A DNA stretch of 64,000 bases, taken from contig CAJJBQ010000002.1 in the NCBI GenBank assembly GCA_905182405.1, positions 2,032,483 to 2,096,482 of the forward strand, given 5' to 3'. Source of the DNA: Akkermansiaceae bacterium. GTDB lineage: Bacteria > Verrucomicrobiota > Verrucomicrobiia > Verrucomicrobiales > Akkermansiaceae. Within the stretch, counting starts at the first letter, position 1, and each line of letters starts with the position of its first letter. Shown one piece after another: positions 43,562-53,129 of this stretch. The notes below the pieces were generated by a model, which was given only the letters and a program-made list of their open reading frames with translations, was not told the DNA's origin and did not search any database. The translations under genes and the position numbers were made by a program.

Positions 43562-45202
43562 ATGAGTCGATTTCTCCTTAGACACCTAGCGATCCCATTT
43601 TCCATCTTGGCGATTTGCTCTGCCCAAGAAGGATTCATTCACCCCGGCTTACTCCATAGCGACCCGGAGGCGAAACGCTGCGAAAAATGGTTTTCAGAAG
43701 CCTGGCACCCGCCAATCGGACACTCTGCCTATTTCGCGAATGGGAACCGGGAGACCGCCGTTCTTCAGACGAAAATGGCAATCGCGGTTTACGGCAACGA
43801 CCGCCAATTATTCGAGAAAACGGTTCGCTACGCGGTGAACGGAGCGGGTAACGGCTGTATCCCGCACATGATCGTCCAGCTCCTGACTGCGACCAACGAG
43901 GTCGGAACCAGCCCCTGCTCGGCAGTCCTCGCCGCGTGCGCCGGGCTGCCGAAACCCTGGACGACTGCCGATATCGGAAAGGTCGGCGCTCCGGGCGACA
44001 CCGGGTTCAACGGAACCACTTTCACTCTCGAAGGCGAAGGACACGACATTGGCGGGACCAGCGACGGGTTCCACTTCGCCTACGCGCCGTTCACCGGCGA
44101 GGGCACGATCACCGCGCGTATCGTCGGCCCGATGAGTTCGCAGAGGACGAAACCGGGGGTGATGATGCGAGAGACTCTCGATGCCGATTCACGCCATGCC
44201 TCGGTCTTGCTCCTCCCTCGCTGGAGCGGTGCGCTCGTCGCTCGAATGGAGAAGGGCGGCGACACAACCACGACCGGGGCTCGACACATCGGCGAAGCAC
44301 ATATCATCAAGAAGAACCGCCTCAGCACTCCCTACTGGGTCAGATTGATTCGATTCCGCAATCGCTTCACCGGATACATGTCCGCCGATGGCTTTCATTG
44401 GCAGGAACTCGGCTCGCAAGAGATCGAGATGGGATCGACATTCTACATCGGCCTCCCAGCCTGCTCGCAGCTCGAGAGTGTTACGACCACCGTCACCTAT
44501 GACAGCGTGAGTATCCCGACGTGGCGCGCTCCCCTACCAGAGAGCGACAGGCTCATCGCGGCACGCCCCGAGCCGCGTTGGCACAAACAAGCCTGGCTCG
44601 AGAGACATGAGGGATTCAATGCGCGGGTAAAAAAGGGGAACGTGGACCTCCTCATGATCGGTGATTCCATCACCCATTGGTGGGAGAAGGAGGGCGAAAA
44701 AGGCGGCAAGAAAACCTGGGATAAATATTATGGGAAACGTAACGCCGTAAATCTAGCCATCAGCGGTGACCGCACCGAACACGTGTTGTGGCGACTGGAA
44801 AACGGCAATATCGAAGAGATCTCGCCCAAGCTCGCCGTCCTCATGATCGGGACCAACAACCACATGAGCAGCCCGCCCGAAGTCACCGCTCACGACATCC
44901 GCCTGATCGTAGATAAAATCCGAAATAAGCTCCCGCGGACGAAGGTAATCTTACTCGCAATCTTCCCGCGAGGCGGTGGCGATGACGACGGCGCGCGGCA
45001 GAAAAACATGAAGGTCAACAAGCTCATCGCTGACCTTGGCGATGGTGACATGATCCACTTTCTGAGTATCAACGACACCTTCCTCAACGGGCGGCGACTC
45101 AAGCACGATCTCATTCCCGACGGAACCCATCCAAACGCAAAAGGCTACGCAGCGTGGGCAGAGGCCATGGAGCCGAAGATCAAGGAATTGCTGGAAGACT
45201 AG
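43562..45202 (+). CDS. Chimeric exported protein: alginate-lyase-like, laminin-G-like, SGNH hydrolase
   Basis: A 546-residue protein with signal sequence MSRFLLRHLAIPFSILAICS. Residues about 22-100 resemble the start of a PF05426-type alginate lyase (GFIHPGLLHSDPEAKRCEKW) but stop well short of its catalytic barrel. Residues about 115-310 look like a beta-sandwich (DIGGTSDGFHFAYAPFTGEG, FTGYMSADGFHWQELG), the type of DUF1349/concanavalin domains. The C-terminal ~210 residues are an intact SGNH hydrolase: MIGDSITHWWEKEG with Ser369, ISGDRTEHVLW, MIGTNNHM and the Asp-His pair PDGTHPNAKGY. The start at 43562 avoids 17 unlikely codons. It may be an acetyl esterase acting on a bound glycan. Confidence 0.88.
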   Translation: MSRFLLRHLAIPFSILAICSAQEGFIHPGLLHSDPEAKRCEKWFSEAWHPPIGHSAYFANGNRETAVLQTKMAIAVYGNDRQLFEKTVRYAVNGAGNGCIPHMIVQLLTATNEVGTSPCSAVLAACAGLPKPWTTADIGKVGAPGDTGFNGTTFTLEGEGHDIGGTSDGFHFAYAPFTGEGTITARIVGPMSSQRTKPGVMMRETLDADSRHASVLLLPRWSGALVARMEKGGDTTTTGARHIGEAHIIKKNRLSTPYWVRLIRFRNRFTGYMSADGFHWQELGSQEIEMGSTFYIGLPACSQLESVTTTVTYDSVSIPTWRAPLPESDRLIAARPEPRWHKQAWLERHEGFNARVKKGNVDLLMIGDSITHWWEKEGEKGGKKTWDKYYGKRNAVNLAISGDRTEHVLWRLENGNIEEISPKLAVLMIGTNNHMSSPPEVTAHDIRLIVDKIRNKLPRTKVILLAIFPRGGGDDDGARQKNMKVNKLIADLGDGDMIHFLSINDTFLNGRRLKHDLIPDGTHPNAKGYAAWAEAMEPKIKELLED

Positions 45203-45324
45203 CCCGCATAACCAGAAGATGTGGGCGTCCGTATCTAGTGGGTGCCGGGGTGAAGAAAGGGGCGGAGAGCATTCCAAGTATTTACAGGATCAACGATGAT
45301 TGCAAAGATTTCGACCTTCTTCCA

Positions 45325-46542
45325 ATGATTGCATCCATGCCAACCCCACAGCCGACACTCTCCCGATCAATTCGGTGGAGCATCCGCGCGCTCTGCTTCC
45401 TCGCTTCTCTCATGACGGCTTTCGCGGAGACCAAGGAACTCGACTATCAATTCGACGGCAAGATTTCGCGTCCCGTTCTGGAGAACTACCTGGCAAGAAG
45501 TGCCACTGTGGCCTCATTGCTTCACCTGGCCTCCGACGACGATTTACGTATGATGGAAAATACGGGCGTCAAATTCGCAGGGCGCGCCATCTGGATGTGG
45601 GGCAGCGAATCGCGTATCGATTCCTTGGTCGAGAAGGCGGCACCCTTCGTTAAGCGGATTCACAAAATGGATCCCGACATAATTCTCCAGGGCGCCATCT
45701 TTGAAATCGTCACCACCGACGTAGATAAGATACCGATTCCAGCGGCGGTTTTTAAGGAATTCGGTCTAAAACCCGAAGTGCGCAATTTTCGTTACAAAGA
45801 CATGCTCTACCCCTTCCGGCGGCGGGTTGACCACTGGAGAAAGGGCGCCTCCGTTCCGGACATGAGCCGCCTGGAAACCCGCATGTGGTTTGTCTATCTC
45901 GGGAAGCGATGGATCGACATGGGACTCGAAGCGATCCACTTCGGCCAGGTCGCTTTGATGGACGATCGGGATCGGGATCACGTCCATTGGCGCGACATGA
46001 TGACCCGACTTCGCAGTTACGCAAAGAAGCACGCCCGACGACACTTTATCCTCGCCGACGCCCATGTTCCCAGTGGCGGCGTTGTGCATAATGGCCAGCT
46101 CATGTTCGATCTCCACTCGTTCCCATCCCGTCCAAAGTCTGTGAAGGGCAAGCCGCACCAGGCGATCCTTGAAAAAGGATTCAGCGATTCAATTTATGGG
46201 CGCAGCAAGGGCGGGCGCACGCCGAGCGGATGGACCTGCGAGTCCTTGCCCTACATCGTCGAAATCGACAACTTCGGCAGCTCCGATCACCCGGGCGAAT
46301 ATCGTGCCTCGGATCGCTTCCATGTCTGGGGCTGGGATGAGATTGGCTGGTTCATCAAACAGCCGGAGGCCTACCGTAACCAGTGGCTCAAATACGCCTA
46401 CAATTGGGTGCGTAAAACGGATCCCAACGGATTTTTTCAACTCCCATTGCGGCGCTTCGAGCACTACAGCGCCAGCATGACGTCGTCGAAAGGCCAGCGA
46501 CAAGAAGAGACGATCAAAGCCATCTGGGCGGCGAAAAATTAG
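45325..46542 (+). CDS. Exported TIM-barrel-like protein, unknown
   Basis: A 405-residue exported protein (signal around residues 12-30: IRALCFLASLMTAFAETKEL). It is soluble, without membrane segments after the signal, and has the alternating strand/helix pattern of a (beta/alpha)8 barrel: GRAIWMWGSESRIDSLVEKA, GLEAIHFGQVALMDDRD and RRHFILADAHVPSGG. Conserved acidic and aromatic residues suggest a glycoside hydrolase-like protein, but I cannot match it to a numbered family. Its place between SGNH and DUF6174-like genes of the exported island supports a role in glycan metabolism. Two ATG codons (45325 and 45337) could start it. Confidence 0.75.
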   Translation: MIASMPTPQPTLSRSIRWSIRALCFLASLMTAFAETKELDYQFDGKISRPVLENYLARSATVASLLHLASDDDLRMMENTGVKFAGRAIWMWGSESRIDSLVEKAAPFVKRIHKMDPDIILQGAIFEIVTTDVDKIPIPAAVFKEFGLKPEVRNFRYKDMLYPFRRRVDHWRKGASVPDMSRLETRMWFVYLGKRWIDMGLEAIHFGQVALMDDRDRDHVHWRDMMTRLRSYAKKHARRHFILADAHVPSGGVVHNGQLMFDLHSFPSRPKSVKGKPHQAILEKGFSDSIYGRSKGGRTPSGWTCESLPYIVEIDNFGSSDHPGEYRASDRFHVWGWDEIGWFIKQPEAYRNQWLKYAYNWVRKTDPNGFFQLPLRRFEHYSASMTSSKGQRQEETIKAIWAAKN

Positions 46543-46654
46543 CAGTCAGATTCCGCTCGCGCTGGCATGCAGGCTAACGTTCGCGGACGAGTTCAGGTTT
46601 AGCTCTTCGGCGTTGCGTTTGTCTGTTGAAACCGCAAAATATGGCATCATTAAA

Positions 46655-47359
46655 ATGAATCCACCGATCCCTTTGACCGCCTTTCTAGCCGCGCTCGTTC
46701 TCCTATTCTATCTTGGCGGAGGGCCGGCATCTGCGCAGGCTCCCAGTTCGACGCAGCTGCAACTGAGCCAGCAGGCCAATTCGATCTCGTTCCGTCTCAC
46801 CGGGATCCCGGAGGCTGACGTTGGCCCATGGGTTCTTCAGTCGTCCGCGGATCTCGAGATCTGGGAGGATTTGGCTTTCTTTGGGAGATCTGCCGCTCCC
46901 GGAACAGATCTTGAACTTGAATTGGCAAAAGCTTCGATACCGTCGACTGGAAGCTCGCAGCAGTTTTTCCGCGCACGCCACCTCGAGTCGGATGACCGGT
47001 TATTGCGGGAGTTCCTCGCAGCACGTGACGTCTGGCGTCACTCGGGCATCAATCGCTACAACATGGAAGTGCGCTGGAATCTCTCGCAGTTTACCTGGCA
47101 TGGCACGGTCACGGTCCATGCCGGCCAAGTGGCATCTTTCGAAACCCTCTCCACGAATTTTTTCGAGCCGCCAGAGCCAAAGACGATGGATGAATGGTTC
47201 GACCATCTCAAGCGCTTTATCGACCAGCCAGCGGATGAGATCATCGTCACCTACGACCCGGTTTTCGGTTACCCTAAATCGGTCTCCATCGACGAAGACT
47301 TTAGGATCGCCGACGAGGAACAGAGCTGGTCGATTCTCGATTTTCTGCCGGGACGCTGA
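46655..47359 (+). CDS. Exported DUF6174-like protein with verrucomicrobial LQSS domain
   Basis: A 234-residue exported protein; the signal peptide is MNPPIPLTAFLAALVLLFYL with cleavage after ASAQ. Residues 30-110 form the short beta domain common in verrucomicrobial proteins (WVLQSSADLEIWEDL, then QQFFRARH). Residues 115-234 resemble DUF6174 (INRYNMEVRWNLSQFTWHGT, DEIIVTYDPVFGYPKSVSID). No function is known for either. The ATG at 46655 starts a proper signal, so the TTG at 46613 was rejected. It is convergent with the second DUF1552 gene, 2 bases away. Confidence 0.75.
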   Translation: MNPPIPLTAFLAALVLLFYLGGGPASAQAPSSTQLQLSQQANSISFRLTGIPEADVGPWVLQSSADLEIWEDLAFFGRSAAPGTDLELELAKASIPSTGSSQQFFRARHLESDDRLLREFLAARDVWRHSGINRYNMEVRWNLSQFTWHGTVTVHAGQVASFETLSTNFFEPPEPKTMDEWFDHLKRFIDQPADEIIVTYDPVFGYPKSVSIDEDFRIADEEQSWSILDFLPGR

Positions 47360-47361
47360 GG

Positions 47362-48768
47362 TTAGATAATCAGCGAGGATACCGGTCCACGCTGGGGCAG
47401 TCCCTCACGTTCGAGTTCAAAATCAGGATCGCCGAAGTGCTCGATCGGATCGCCGTAGGCATTCAGAATCGAAGTGTAGAAATTTCCGATGGTTCCATGT
47501 CCCGGGTTCCCGTAGTCAGGCATGCGGATATAGTTCCCGGGAATATTCAAGCGTCCGCCACAGCCTCCGAGCACGAGAAAGGGCCACTCGTGCAAGGCTC
47601 CGTGGTGGGCTTCGCCAGCATCACTCAGATAGACGATCATGGTGTTGTCGAGCATCGTCCCGTCGCCCTCGGGGACGCTGCGTAATTTTGCGGCAAGCCC
47701 TACCATCAGCTTGACATGGTAGCTACGAATTACGTCGCGGCACTCCTCGGAACTCTTTCCATTCGACCCTGTCCCGTGGCCAATTGCGTGCACGTTTTGC
47801 TCCGTCAAACCGAGTCCGCGGTAGACGTGTTCAAGGTTGTCCATGCGGATCGTCACGCCGTTGCTCAACCCGGTGATGAGACATGAAGCCGCAAGCGTGA
47901 AGTGAGATTCCAATCGATCAGTTCCGAGTTCCGAAGCGAAGGTATCGGTCAATTCAGGCGCACCATTTTTGATGACCTCCTGCATCGTCGCGAGTTTCTT
48001 GCGCCTCTCCTGAAGTTCTTCGAAGGCGAGCAAGTAGTGATCGAGCTTACCCTGCTCCGAGGCGGTCACTTCTTTTTGCAGGCGCCTGATATCATCGGAG
48101 AGAAAATCGAGCATTCCCGACTCCAGATCGTATCGTCTACGCCCTTGCGCGGATCCCAGCGCGGATCCGAAGAGCTGGTCGTAGGCTTGATCCGGACTCG
48201 CCTGGAAGGGAAGTTCTCGCCCGGCAGCGAGCGCCGACAGGCCCGGGTAAATCGTTCCTTGCGGGATCGGGTCACCCGCACCACCCACAGCTCGCCCGCG
48301 CAAGGCGAGCCCGACGTGACCGAAGGGGCTGGGCTGTCTGGACGAGAGGCGGGTGTCGAGCGTCGCCCGGAGGGGATTTCCGCTCGAAGTCTCGCTGGGA
48401 GAGGCATGCACTCCCATTGCCCCGAAATAGGAAGTATGTCCAGCGAGGCACATTTTCCCGGAGAACCCTTGCACGATACCGAGCTGATCCTTGAACGGTT
48501 CGAGGGCCTTTAAGCTATCCGGTAGGGCGTGATCCTTTAACGATGCCACGAGTGGAGTGGCCGCCACAGGTTTCTTGTCGAGCAAGGTTTTTGGGGTGAT
48601 CGCTGCAGGCGTCAGGCCGCTGGACTTTACCAGAAATACGAAGCGCTGTGGAAACGCCTCGGGTGATCCCGTGACCTCAGCCGCAAGCTGGCGTATTAAT
48701 GGCGACAATAGTAATCCGCCGCTACCGAGCGAGAGACTTTTCAGAAATGTTCGGCGGGTCGGGGTCAT
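47362..48768 (-). CDS. DUF1552 domain protein, second copy
   Basis: A 468-residue DUF1552 protein with a twin-arginine signal (TPTRRTFLKSLSLGSGGLLL). Family landmarks are FVFLVKSSGLTPAAITP, GLSNGVTIRMDNLEHVYRGL and MIVYLSDAGEAHHGALHEWP. It is longer than the copy at 42240-43517, with a distinct N-terminal third, and diverged enough to be an old paralogue rather than a recent copy. It starts within the stop of the DUF1592 gene (ATGA), so this pair repeats the organisation seen at 39.6-43.5 kb on the other strand. Confidence 0.92.
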   Translation of the reverse strand: MTPTRRTFLKSLSLGSGGLLLSPLIRQLAAEVTGSPEAFPQRFVFLVKSSGLTPAAITPKTLLDKKPVAATPLVASLKDHALPDSLKALEPFKDQLGIVQGFSGKMCLAGHTSYFGAMGVHASPSETSSGNPLRATLDTRLSSRQPSPFGHVGLALRGRAVGGAGDPIPQGTIYPGLSALAAGRELPFQASPDQAYDQLFGSALGSAQGRRRYDLESGMLDFLSDDIRRLQKEVTASEQGKLDHYLLAFEELQERRKKLATMQEVIKNGAPELTDTFASELGTDRLESHFTLAASCLITGLSNGVTIRMDNLEHVYRGLGLTEQNVHAIGHGTGSNGKSSEECRDVIRSYHVKLMVGLAAKLRSVPEGDGTMLDNTMIVYLSDAGEAHHGALHEWPFLVLGGCGGRLNIPGNYIRMPDYGNPGHGTIGNFYTSILNAYGDPIEHFGDPDFELEREGLPQRGPVSSLII

Positions 48769-51167
48769 GGTTTCGCTTGTTTACGGTAAATAAATGAGTC
48801 CGAGCTGATCAATGATACCAGCAATGACTGAAAGCTCCCGCCGCTTTTCAGATAGGCCTGATCAGCAGCGATGAGAGTTACTGAGTCGCTCGGCATTTCG
48901 TTGCGTCCCATCCAGTAGCGGAAGGCGTGGCGCACAAACGATTGCCGCACGCGCTCCGACTGCCCCAGACGCTGAACCAACTCCACGGCGCTCCCAACAT
49001 CGCCATCAAGACGGTCGTCGCCAGTCGAATCGAGGTGGCCACTCGCGTCGATTGGTCTGCCGCTCACCTTGTCAGCTGTGCGGAAGCGCCCGAAGTCATC
49101 GTAGGCTTCAAACGTCATTCCTAGCGGATTCATCTTTTTGTGGCACCGCCAGCACTCTTCCTGTCGGGTGGGTCGAAAGCGCTCTCGCAAGGTCTTCTTC
49201 GGATCTTCCGGAACAACCGCGTTCACCGTAATCGGCACATCGGGAACATGGCCGGCCAACAGCCGTTCGCGGATCCACTTGCCACGTGTGATCGGGTTCG
49301 TGTCGGTATTTTTCGAATGCGCGATCAGCCAGGCAGGGTGGGTCAAGAGCCCCGCGCGCTGTTTCGGGTTGAGCTCAAATGGTTGTTCCGTCGGGCAATC
49401 GAACTGATCGAATTTGAGATTGTAAGCATTTAAGAAGAAGCGCTGGTCATGGGCCGAGGTCAGGTTTCGCTCGCGTTCGCCTTCCATGAGAGTGAACTGC
49501 GCCAGCATCGGGCGGATCCCATTCTCAAAACAAACCGGCAGATATCCCATGTAGTCTTTTATGAGCCCACCACTCATGCGGTGCTTCGCCGGTTGGGTGC
49601 GGAAATAGGGATGCAAGGCCTCGATGTCCGCGCGGACTTCTGGCTTGAGCTCGTATTTCAGTTCCCTCCACGGCTTGTCCTTCCAGTAGTCGTGCAGCAG
49701 GCGCAGAGCTGCCAATCGTTCCTCGAGTTCCTGCGGGTCGCCTTCGGAACCGAAGTGCCCGACGAAGTATTTCTTCGTCGTCAGTAGCTCGTGCAAGACA
49801 TCCTGATCGCGTGCGAGAATGTGCAGCACCAGCAGATCCGCCTCGTGGACAAGCTGGTAAGGCACGTTCCCCCAGTCGTAGTTTTCGTAACGCTTGGCGT
49901 CTTTGAAAACATCCGGGGCCCGGTGGTATCCAAAAAACTCCTGAAAAAACCGCAAGATCTTTGGCTTAGCGATCTCGTCCTCGTCGAGGATTCGTTCGAC
50001 TTGCGTCCGGACACTCTCTGCCGTCTCCAGCTTCGCCTCCCACAGCGCCGCATCTGGTGGATCATCGGTGAGGGCGAAACTGATCGCGAAGGCTAGCTCA
50101 TTTTTTGACAGTCGACGCCGACCATCTTGATCTTCCGGGCCGAGGCCCAACTCCATGCGATAGATTGCCTCTGGTATCAGCGCGATCGCTTTCAGGCAAA
50201 CCGCCATTCCCTCGCGCACGCTCTTCGCCTCAGCAATCGTGCGCAACATATAGGTCCGATAGCGCACCAATTCGGCAGCAGTCGGCGGACGCAATATGAG
50301 CATTTTAAATTGGTGCTGGACCGCAGCATCGATTTGCTTCGTGCCCGGTTTCTCCGATTCTAAAACTGCCCGCAATGCCTCTGCGACATCGTTGCTCAGC
50401 TGGTGTTCGACGATGGTACGCGCATTGCGAATCAGCGTTTCGAGCGTCGCCGAGTCCGCGAGGAGATCCGCCGCGTAGTCGTTGATCCCAGGTCTCTTCT
50501 CCAGAGCGAAGGGCTGTCGCACTCGCTGCAGTTCCTCCCAGTGGTGTTTGAGAATACGATGCTTGGTGCGCTCGTAGATATTTGGATTGATACGCCACAG
50601 GCGAGGCGGCGAGAACGGCAAATCCTTGATCTCGCCGCTGAAAAGTTTCTCGTGCTCGATGTGGTTGCCGAAGGCGAACTGGCTCAAGAGATGTTGCACG
50701 CGCTCAGACGACTGCGCCTTCTCAAGCTCTCCGCCGATCCAAGCCACCGCCTTGGCGCGCTCGGCAGCGTCGGGCTGCGCCTTCGCATCTTCCGGCGGCA
50801 TCTCACCGCTGCTCAGCTGCTCATGGATGGCATTCCAAGTTTCGAAGTCGTGCCCGAGCGCGATTTTTCCACCCATCTGGTCGAGGCGGATTCCGCCTTT
50901 AGCCTTCTTGGCACCATGGCACTTGACGCAATTTGATTCGAAGAATGTTTGTAAGAAGGCTCCGTGCTCAAACGGGGGTGATGATTCATCTTCTGCGGCG
51001 GCCGGAACAATTCCTCCAAGCATCAGCATGACTGGTGCCAGCAGCTGCGGCGCGAGGAGAGAGAACAAGGAGTTGATGACGCAACGATACCCCTGAAGTA
51101 TGGCAGGGTTCAAGCCGGAAGGGAAATTCGGCACCATCCCCCTCCCCTCACTAAGTTTTCGATTCAT
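48765..51167 (-). CDS. PSCyt1/DUF1592/DUF1588/DUF1585 protein, second copy
   Basis: An 800-residue exported protein. A PSCyt1-type motif, FFESNCVKCHGAKKAKGG, lies near residue 80 and the DUF1588 heme site EECWRCHKKMNPLGMTF near 680. DUF1592 (FAISFALTDDPPDAALWEAK) lies between. It lacks the LamG insertion of the first copy. The start is uncertain: the frame opens at 51167, only 36 bases from the divergent gene at 51204, while the hydrophobic signal (LAPQLLAPVMLMLGGIVPAA) lies further in; a TTG codon just before it may be the real start. Heme-binding is inferred from the motifs. Confidence 0.88.
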   Translation of the reverse strand: MNRKLSEGRGMVPNFPSGLNPAILQGYRCVINSLFSLLAPQLLAPVMLMLGGIVPAAAEDESSPPFEHGAFLQTFFESNCVKCHGAKKAKGGIRLDQMGGKIALGHDFETWNAIHEQLSSGEMPPEDAKAQPDAAERAKAVAWIGGELEKAQSSERVQHLLSQFAFGNHIEHEKLFSGEIKDLPFSPPRLWRINPNIYERTKHRILKHHWEELQRVRQPFALEKRPGINDYAADLLADSATLETLIRNARTIVEHQLSNDVAEALRAVLESEKPGTKQIDAAVQHQFKMLILRPPTAAELVRYRTYMLRTIAEAKSVREGMAVCLKAIALIPEAIYRMELGLGPEDQDGRRRLSKNELAFAISFALTDDPPDAALWEAKLETAESVRTQVERILDEDEIAKPKILRFFQEFFGYHRAPDVFKDAKRYENYDWGNVPYQLVHEADLLVLHILARDQDVLHELLTTKKYFVGHFGSEGDPQELEERLAALRLLHDYWKDKPWRELKYELKPEVRADIEALHPYFRTQPAKHRMSGGLIKDYMGYLPVCFENGIRPMLAQFTLMEGERERNLTSAHDQRFFLNAYNLKFDQFDCPTEQPFELNPKQRAGLLTHPAWLIAHSKNTDTNPITRGKWIRERLLAGHVPDVPITVNAVVPEDPKKTLRERFRPTRQEECWRCHKKMNPLGMTFEAYDDFGRFRTADKVSGRPIDASGHLDSTGDDRLDGDVGSAVELVQRLGQSERVRQSFVRHAFRYWMGRNEMPSDSVTLIAADQAYLKSGGSFQSLLVSLISSDSFIYRKQAKP

Positions 51168-51203
51168 GAAAACTCGGGCTACTCATTCTCGTATTCCCAA
51201 AAC

Positions 51204-53129
51204 ATGATTCGTTTCTTATCTGCAGCCTGCCTAGCGGCACTCGGAGCCCTGCTCCTTGCCCCTAACCTTCCCGCTGCGGAGATCACTCCCGAGGCCATGG
51301 CTAAAGAAGCCACGCGCCTCGACAAGCTTATCAGCTCCGTTCTTCAAAACTCTGAGAAAAGCGAACCTGCTTCCGTCGACAACGCCACCTTTCTCCGGCG
51401 CGCCTCGCTGATCGCCATCGGACGCATCCCAACCCTCGCCGAGATCCAGGAATTCACGACCGATCCCGCCACCGACAAACGCCACCGCCTCACCTCCCGG
51501 CTCTATCAATCGAAAGGCTATCAGAGCCACATGAACAATTGGCTCTATGACCACTTGCGACTCGACGGGGTGAAACTGCAAGGAGGATACTTCAGTTCCA
51601 ACGCTCCCCTCATCAAATGGTCGCGGCAAGCCGTGCGCGAAAACAAAAGCTGGAAAGCCATGACCCGAGAATTGCTCTCCGCCCGAGGCAACGGATGGAC
51701 GGGCTCAGGAGCATCCCACTACTACACCCGCGATATCGGCATGCCCCTCGACAACTCCGCCAACACCCTGCGGGCCTTCCTGGGAATCCGCATGGAGTGC
51801 GCCCAGTGCCACGATGACCCCGGCTCGAAATGGGAACGGATCGACTTCTACAATCTCGCAGCCTTCACCCACGGAAAAAGCAACCTCGGCCGCCTCGACT
51901 TCCTCAAAGGACGCGGACTCTTCGTCAACATGTCCTCCGAAAAGGAATACAATGCCCCGGGCCTTCATCACCTGCACTTTTTCAGCGACGCCATCGGGCA
52001 GTATGCCGCCAGTGGCATCGAAGCCAAAAAGGGCTCAGGACGCATCAAGCTCCCCGATGATTACCAATACCCTGACGGCGACCCCGGCGAGTTGGTGGAA
52101 GGGCGAACCCCCTTCGGTGGGAAAGTACGCCTCGACTCCAAGAAGCCCACCCCCGATAGCCTCGAACAATTTGCGACCTGGGTCGTGGGCGACGGAAACC
52201 CCACCTTCGCTGGCTCCATCGCCGCCCGCATGTGGCTGCGCGTCATGGGCGCGGCCCTCCACAACGATGACAACGAAGAATTCCTCGATCCCAAAGATCC
52301 CGTCACGGGCGCCCTCAGCAGTGGCCTCGTAAAACTGATGCGAGAGTATGACTACGACCTCCACGCCTTCCAGCAAACCCTCATGCTGACCAAGGCCTTC
52401 GCCGCAAAATCCGCACCGGACAAAGAGACCTCCTTCCACGGACTATTGGGCCGCCCCATCGAACGAATGAGTGCCGAACAAATCTGGGATTCCTTGGTCA
52501 CCCTCGTTCTCGAAGATCCGGAATCCGCACAACGAATCGAGACCATGGAAAACCTCTATCTCCACGGTCGCTACATCGGTCGTCTCGATGACATCATCGA
52601 AAAAGTCCACTCCTTCAAGACCGTGAAAGCCTACCAAGATTGGATCATCATGAAGTATCAGGAAGCGCGCGACGGCACCGGCCCCGAGGCCCCGGAACCC
52701 CGGCCCCCAACCTACATCGCGGGACACGGGCGGCTCATGACTTCCGCGATCCTTGGCATCGCCCGGGCCTCGGAACTTCCCAGCCCCGCAGACCCCAACC
52801 ATTTCCTCCAGAAGTTCGGCCAATCCGACCGTATCAGCATCGATGGCGCAACCAACGAAGGCAGCCTCACCCAGACCCTCCAAATGCTCAACGGAGCCAC
52901 GCAAGAAATCGTCGCCACCCCAAAGGACACCATGATCCGCAAGATTCTCCAAAGCCCCAGCACGAACGAGGACAAGGGAGCCCTCCTCTTTCAATCCATC
53001 CTGACCCGCCAGCCCACCGACCAAGAACGATCCCTCTGTACCCAAGAACTCGATGAACGCAAAGTCAAAGGATTCACCAACATCGTCTCCGCCCTCGTCT
53101 GCACTCCTGAATTTCTCTTCATCTACTAA
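51204..53129 (+). CDS. PSCyt2/DUF1549-DUF1553 exported protein
   Basis: A 641-residue exported protein with signal MIRFLSAACLAALGALLLAP. The DUF1549 part contains FLRRASLIAIGRIPTLAEIQ and a heme-type motif MECAQCHDDPGSKW (Cys199). DUF1553 includes AARMWLRVMGAALH, ALSSGLVKLMREYDYDLHAF and SPSTNEDKGALLFQSILTRQ. It is shorter than most family members (about 900-1,000 aa), which carry an extra N-terminal cytochrome domain (PSCyt1); here that domain is absent. It is translationally coupled to the DUF1501 gene, sharing one base (TAATG). The function is unknown. Confidence 0.92.
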   Translation: MIRFLSAACLAALGALLLAPNLPAAEITPEAMAKEATRLDKLISSVLQNSEKSEPASVDNATFLRRASLIAIGRIPTLAEIQEFTTDPATDKRHRLTSRLYQSKGYQSHMNNWLYDHLRLDGVKLQGGYFSSNAPLIKWSRQAVRENKSWKAMTRELLSARGNGWTGSGASHYYTRDIGMPLDNSANTLRAFLGIRMECAQCHDDPGSKWERIDFYNLAAFTHGKSNLGRLDFLKGRGLFVNMSSEKEYNAPGLHHLHFFSDAIGQYAASGIEAKKGSGRIKLPDDYQYPDGDPGELVEGRTPFGGKVRLDSKKPTPDSLEQFATWVVGDGNPTFAGSIAARMWLRVMGAALHNDDNEEFLDPKDPVTGALSSGLVKLMREYDYDLHAFQQTLMLTKAFAAKSAPDKETSFHGLLGRPIERMSAEQIWDSLVTLVLEDPESAQRIETMENLYLHGRYIGRLDDIIEKVHSFKTVKAYQDWIIMKYQEARDGTGPEAPEPRPPTYIAGHGRLMTSAILGIARASELPSPADPNHFLQKFGQSDRISIDGATNEGSLTQTLQMLNGATQEIVATPKDTMIRKILQSPSTNEDKGALLFQSILTRQPTDQERSLCTQELDERKVKGFTNIVSALVCTPEFLFIY

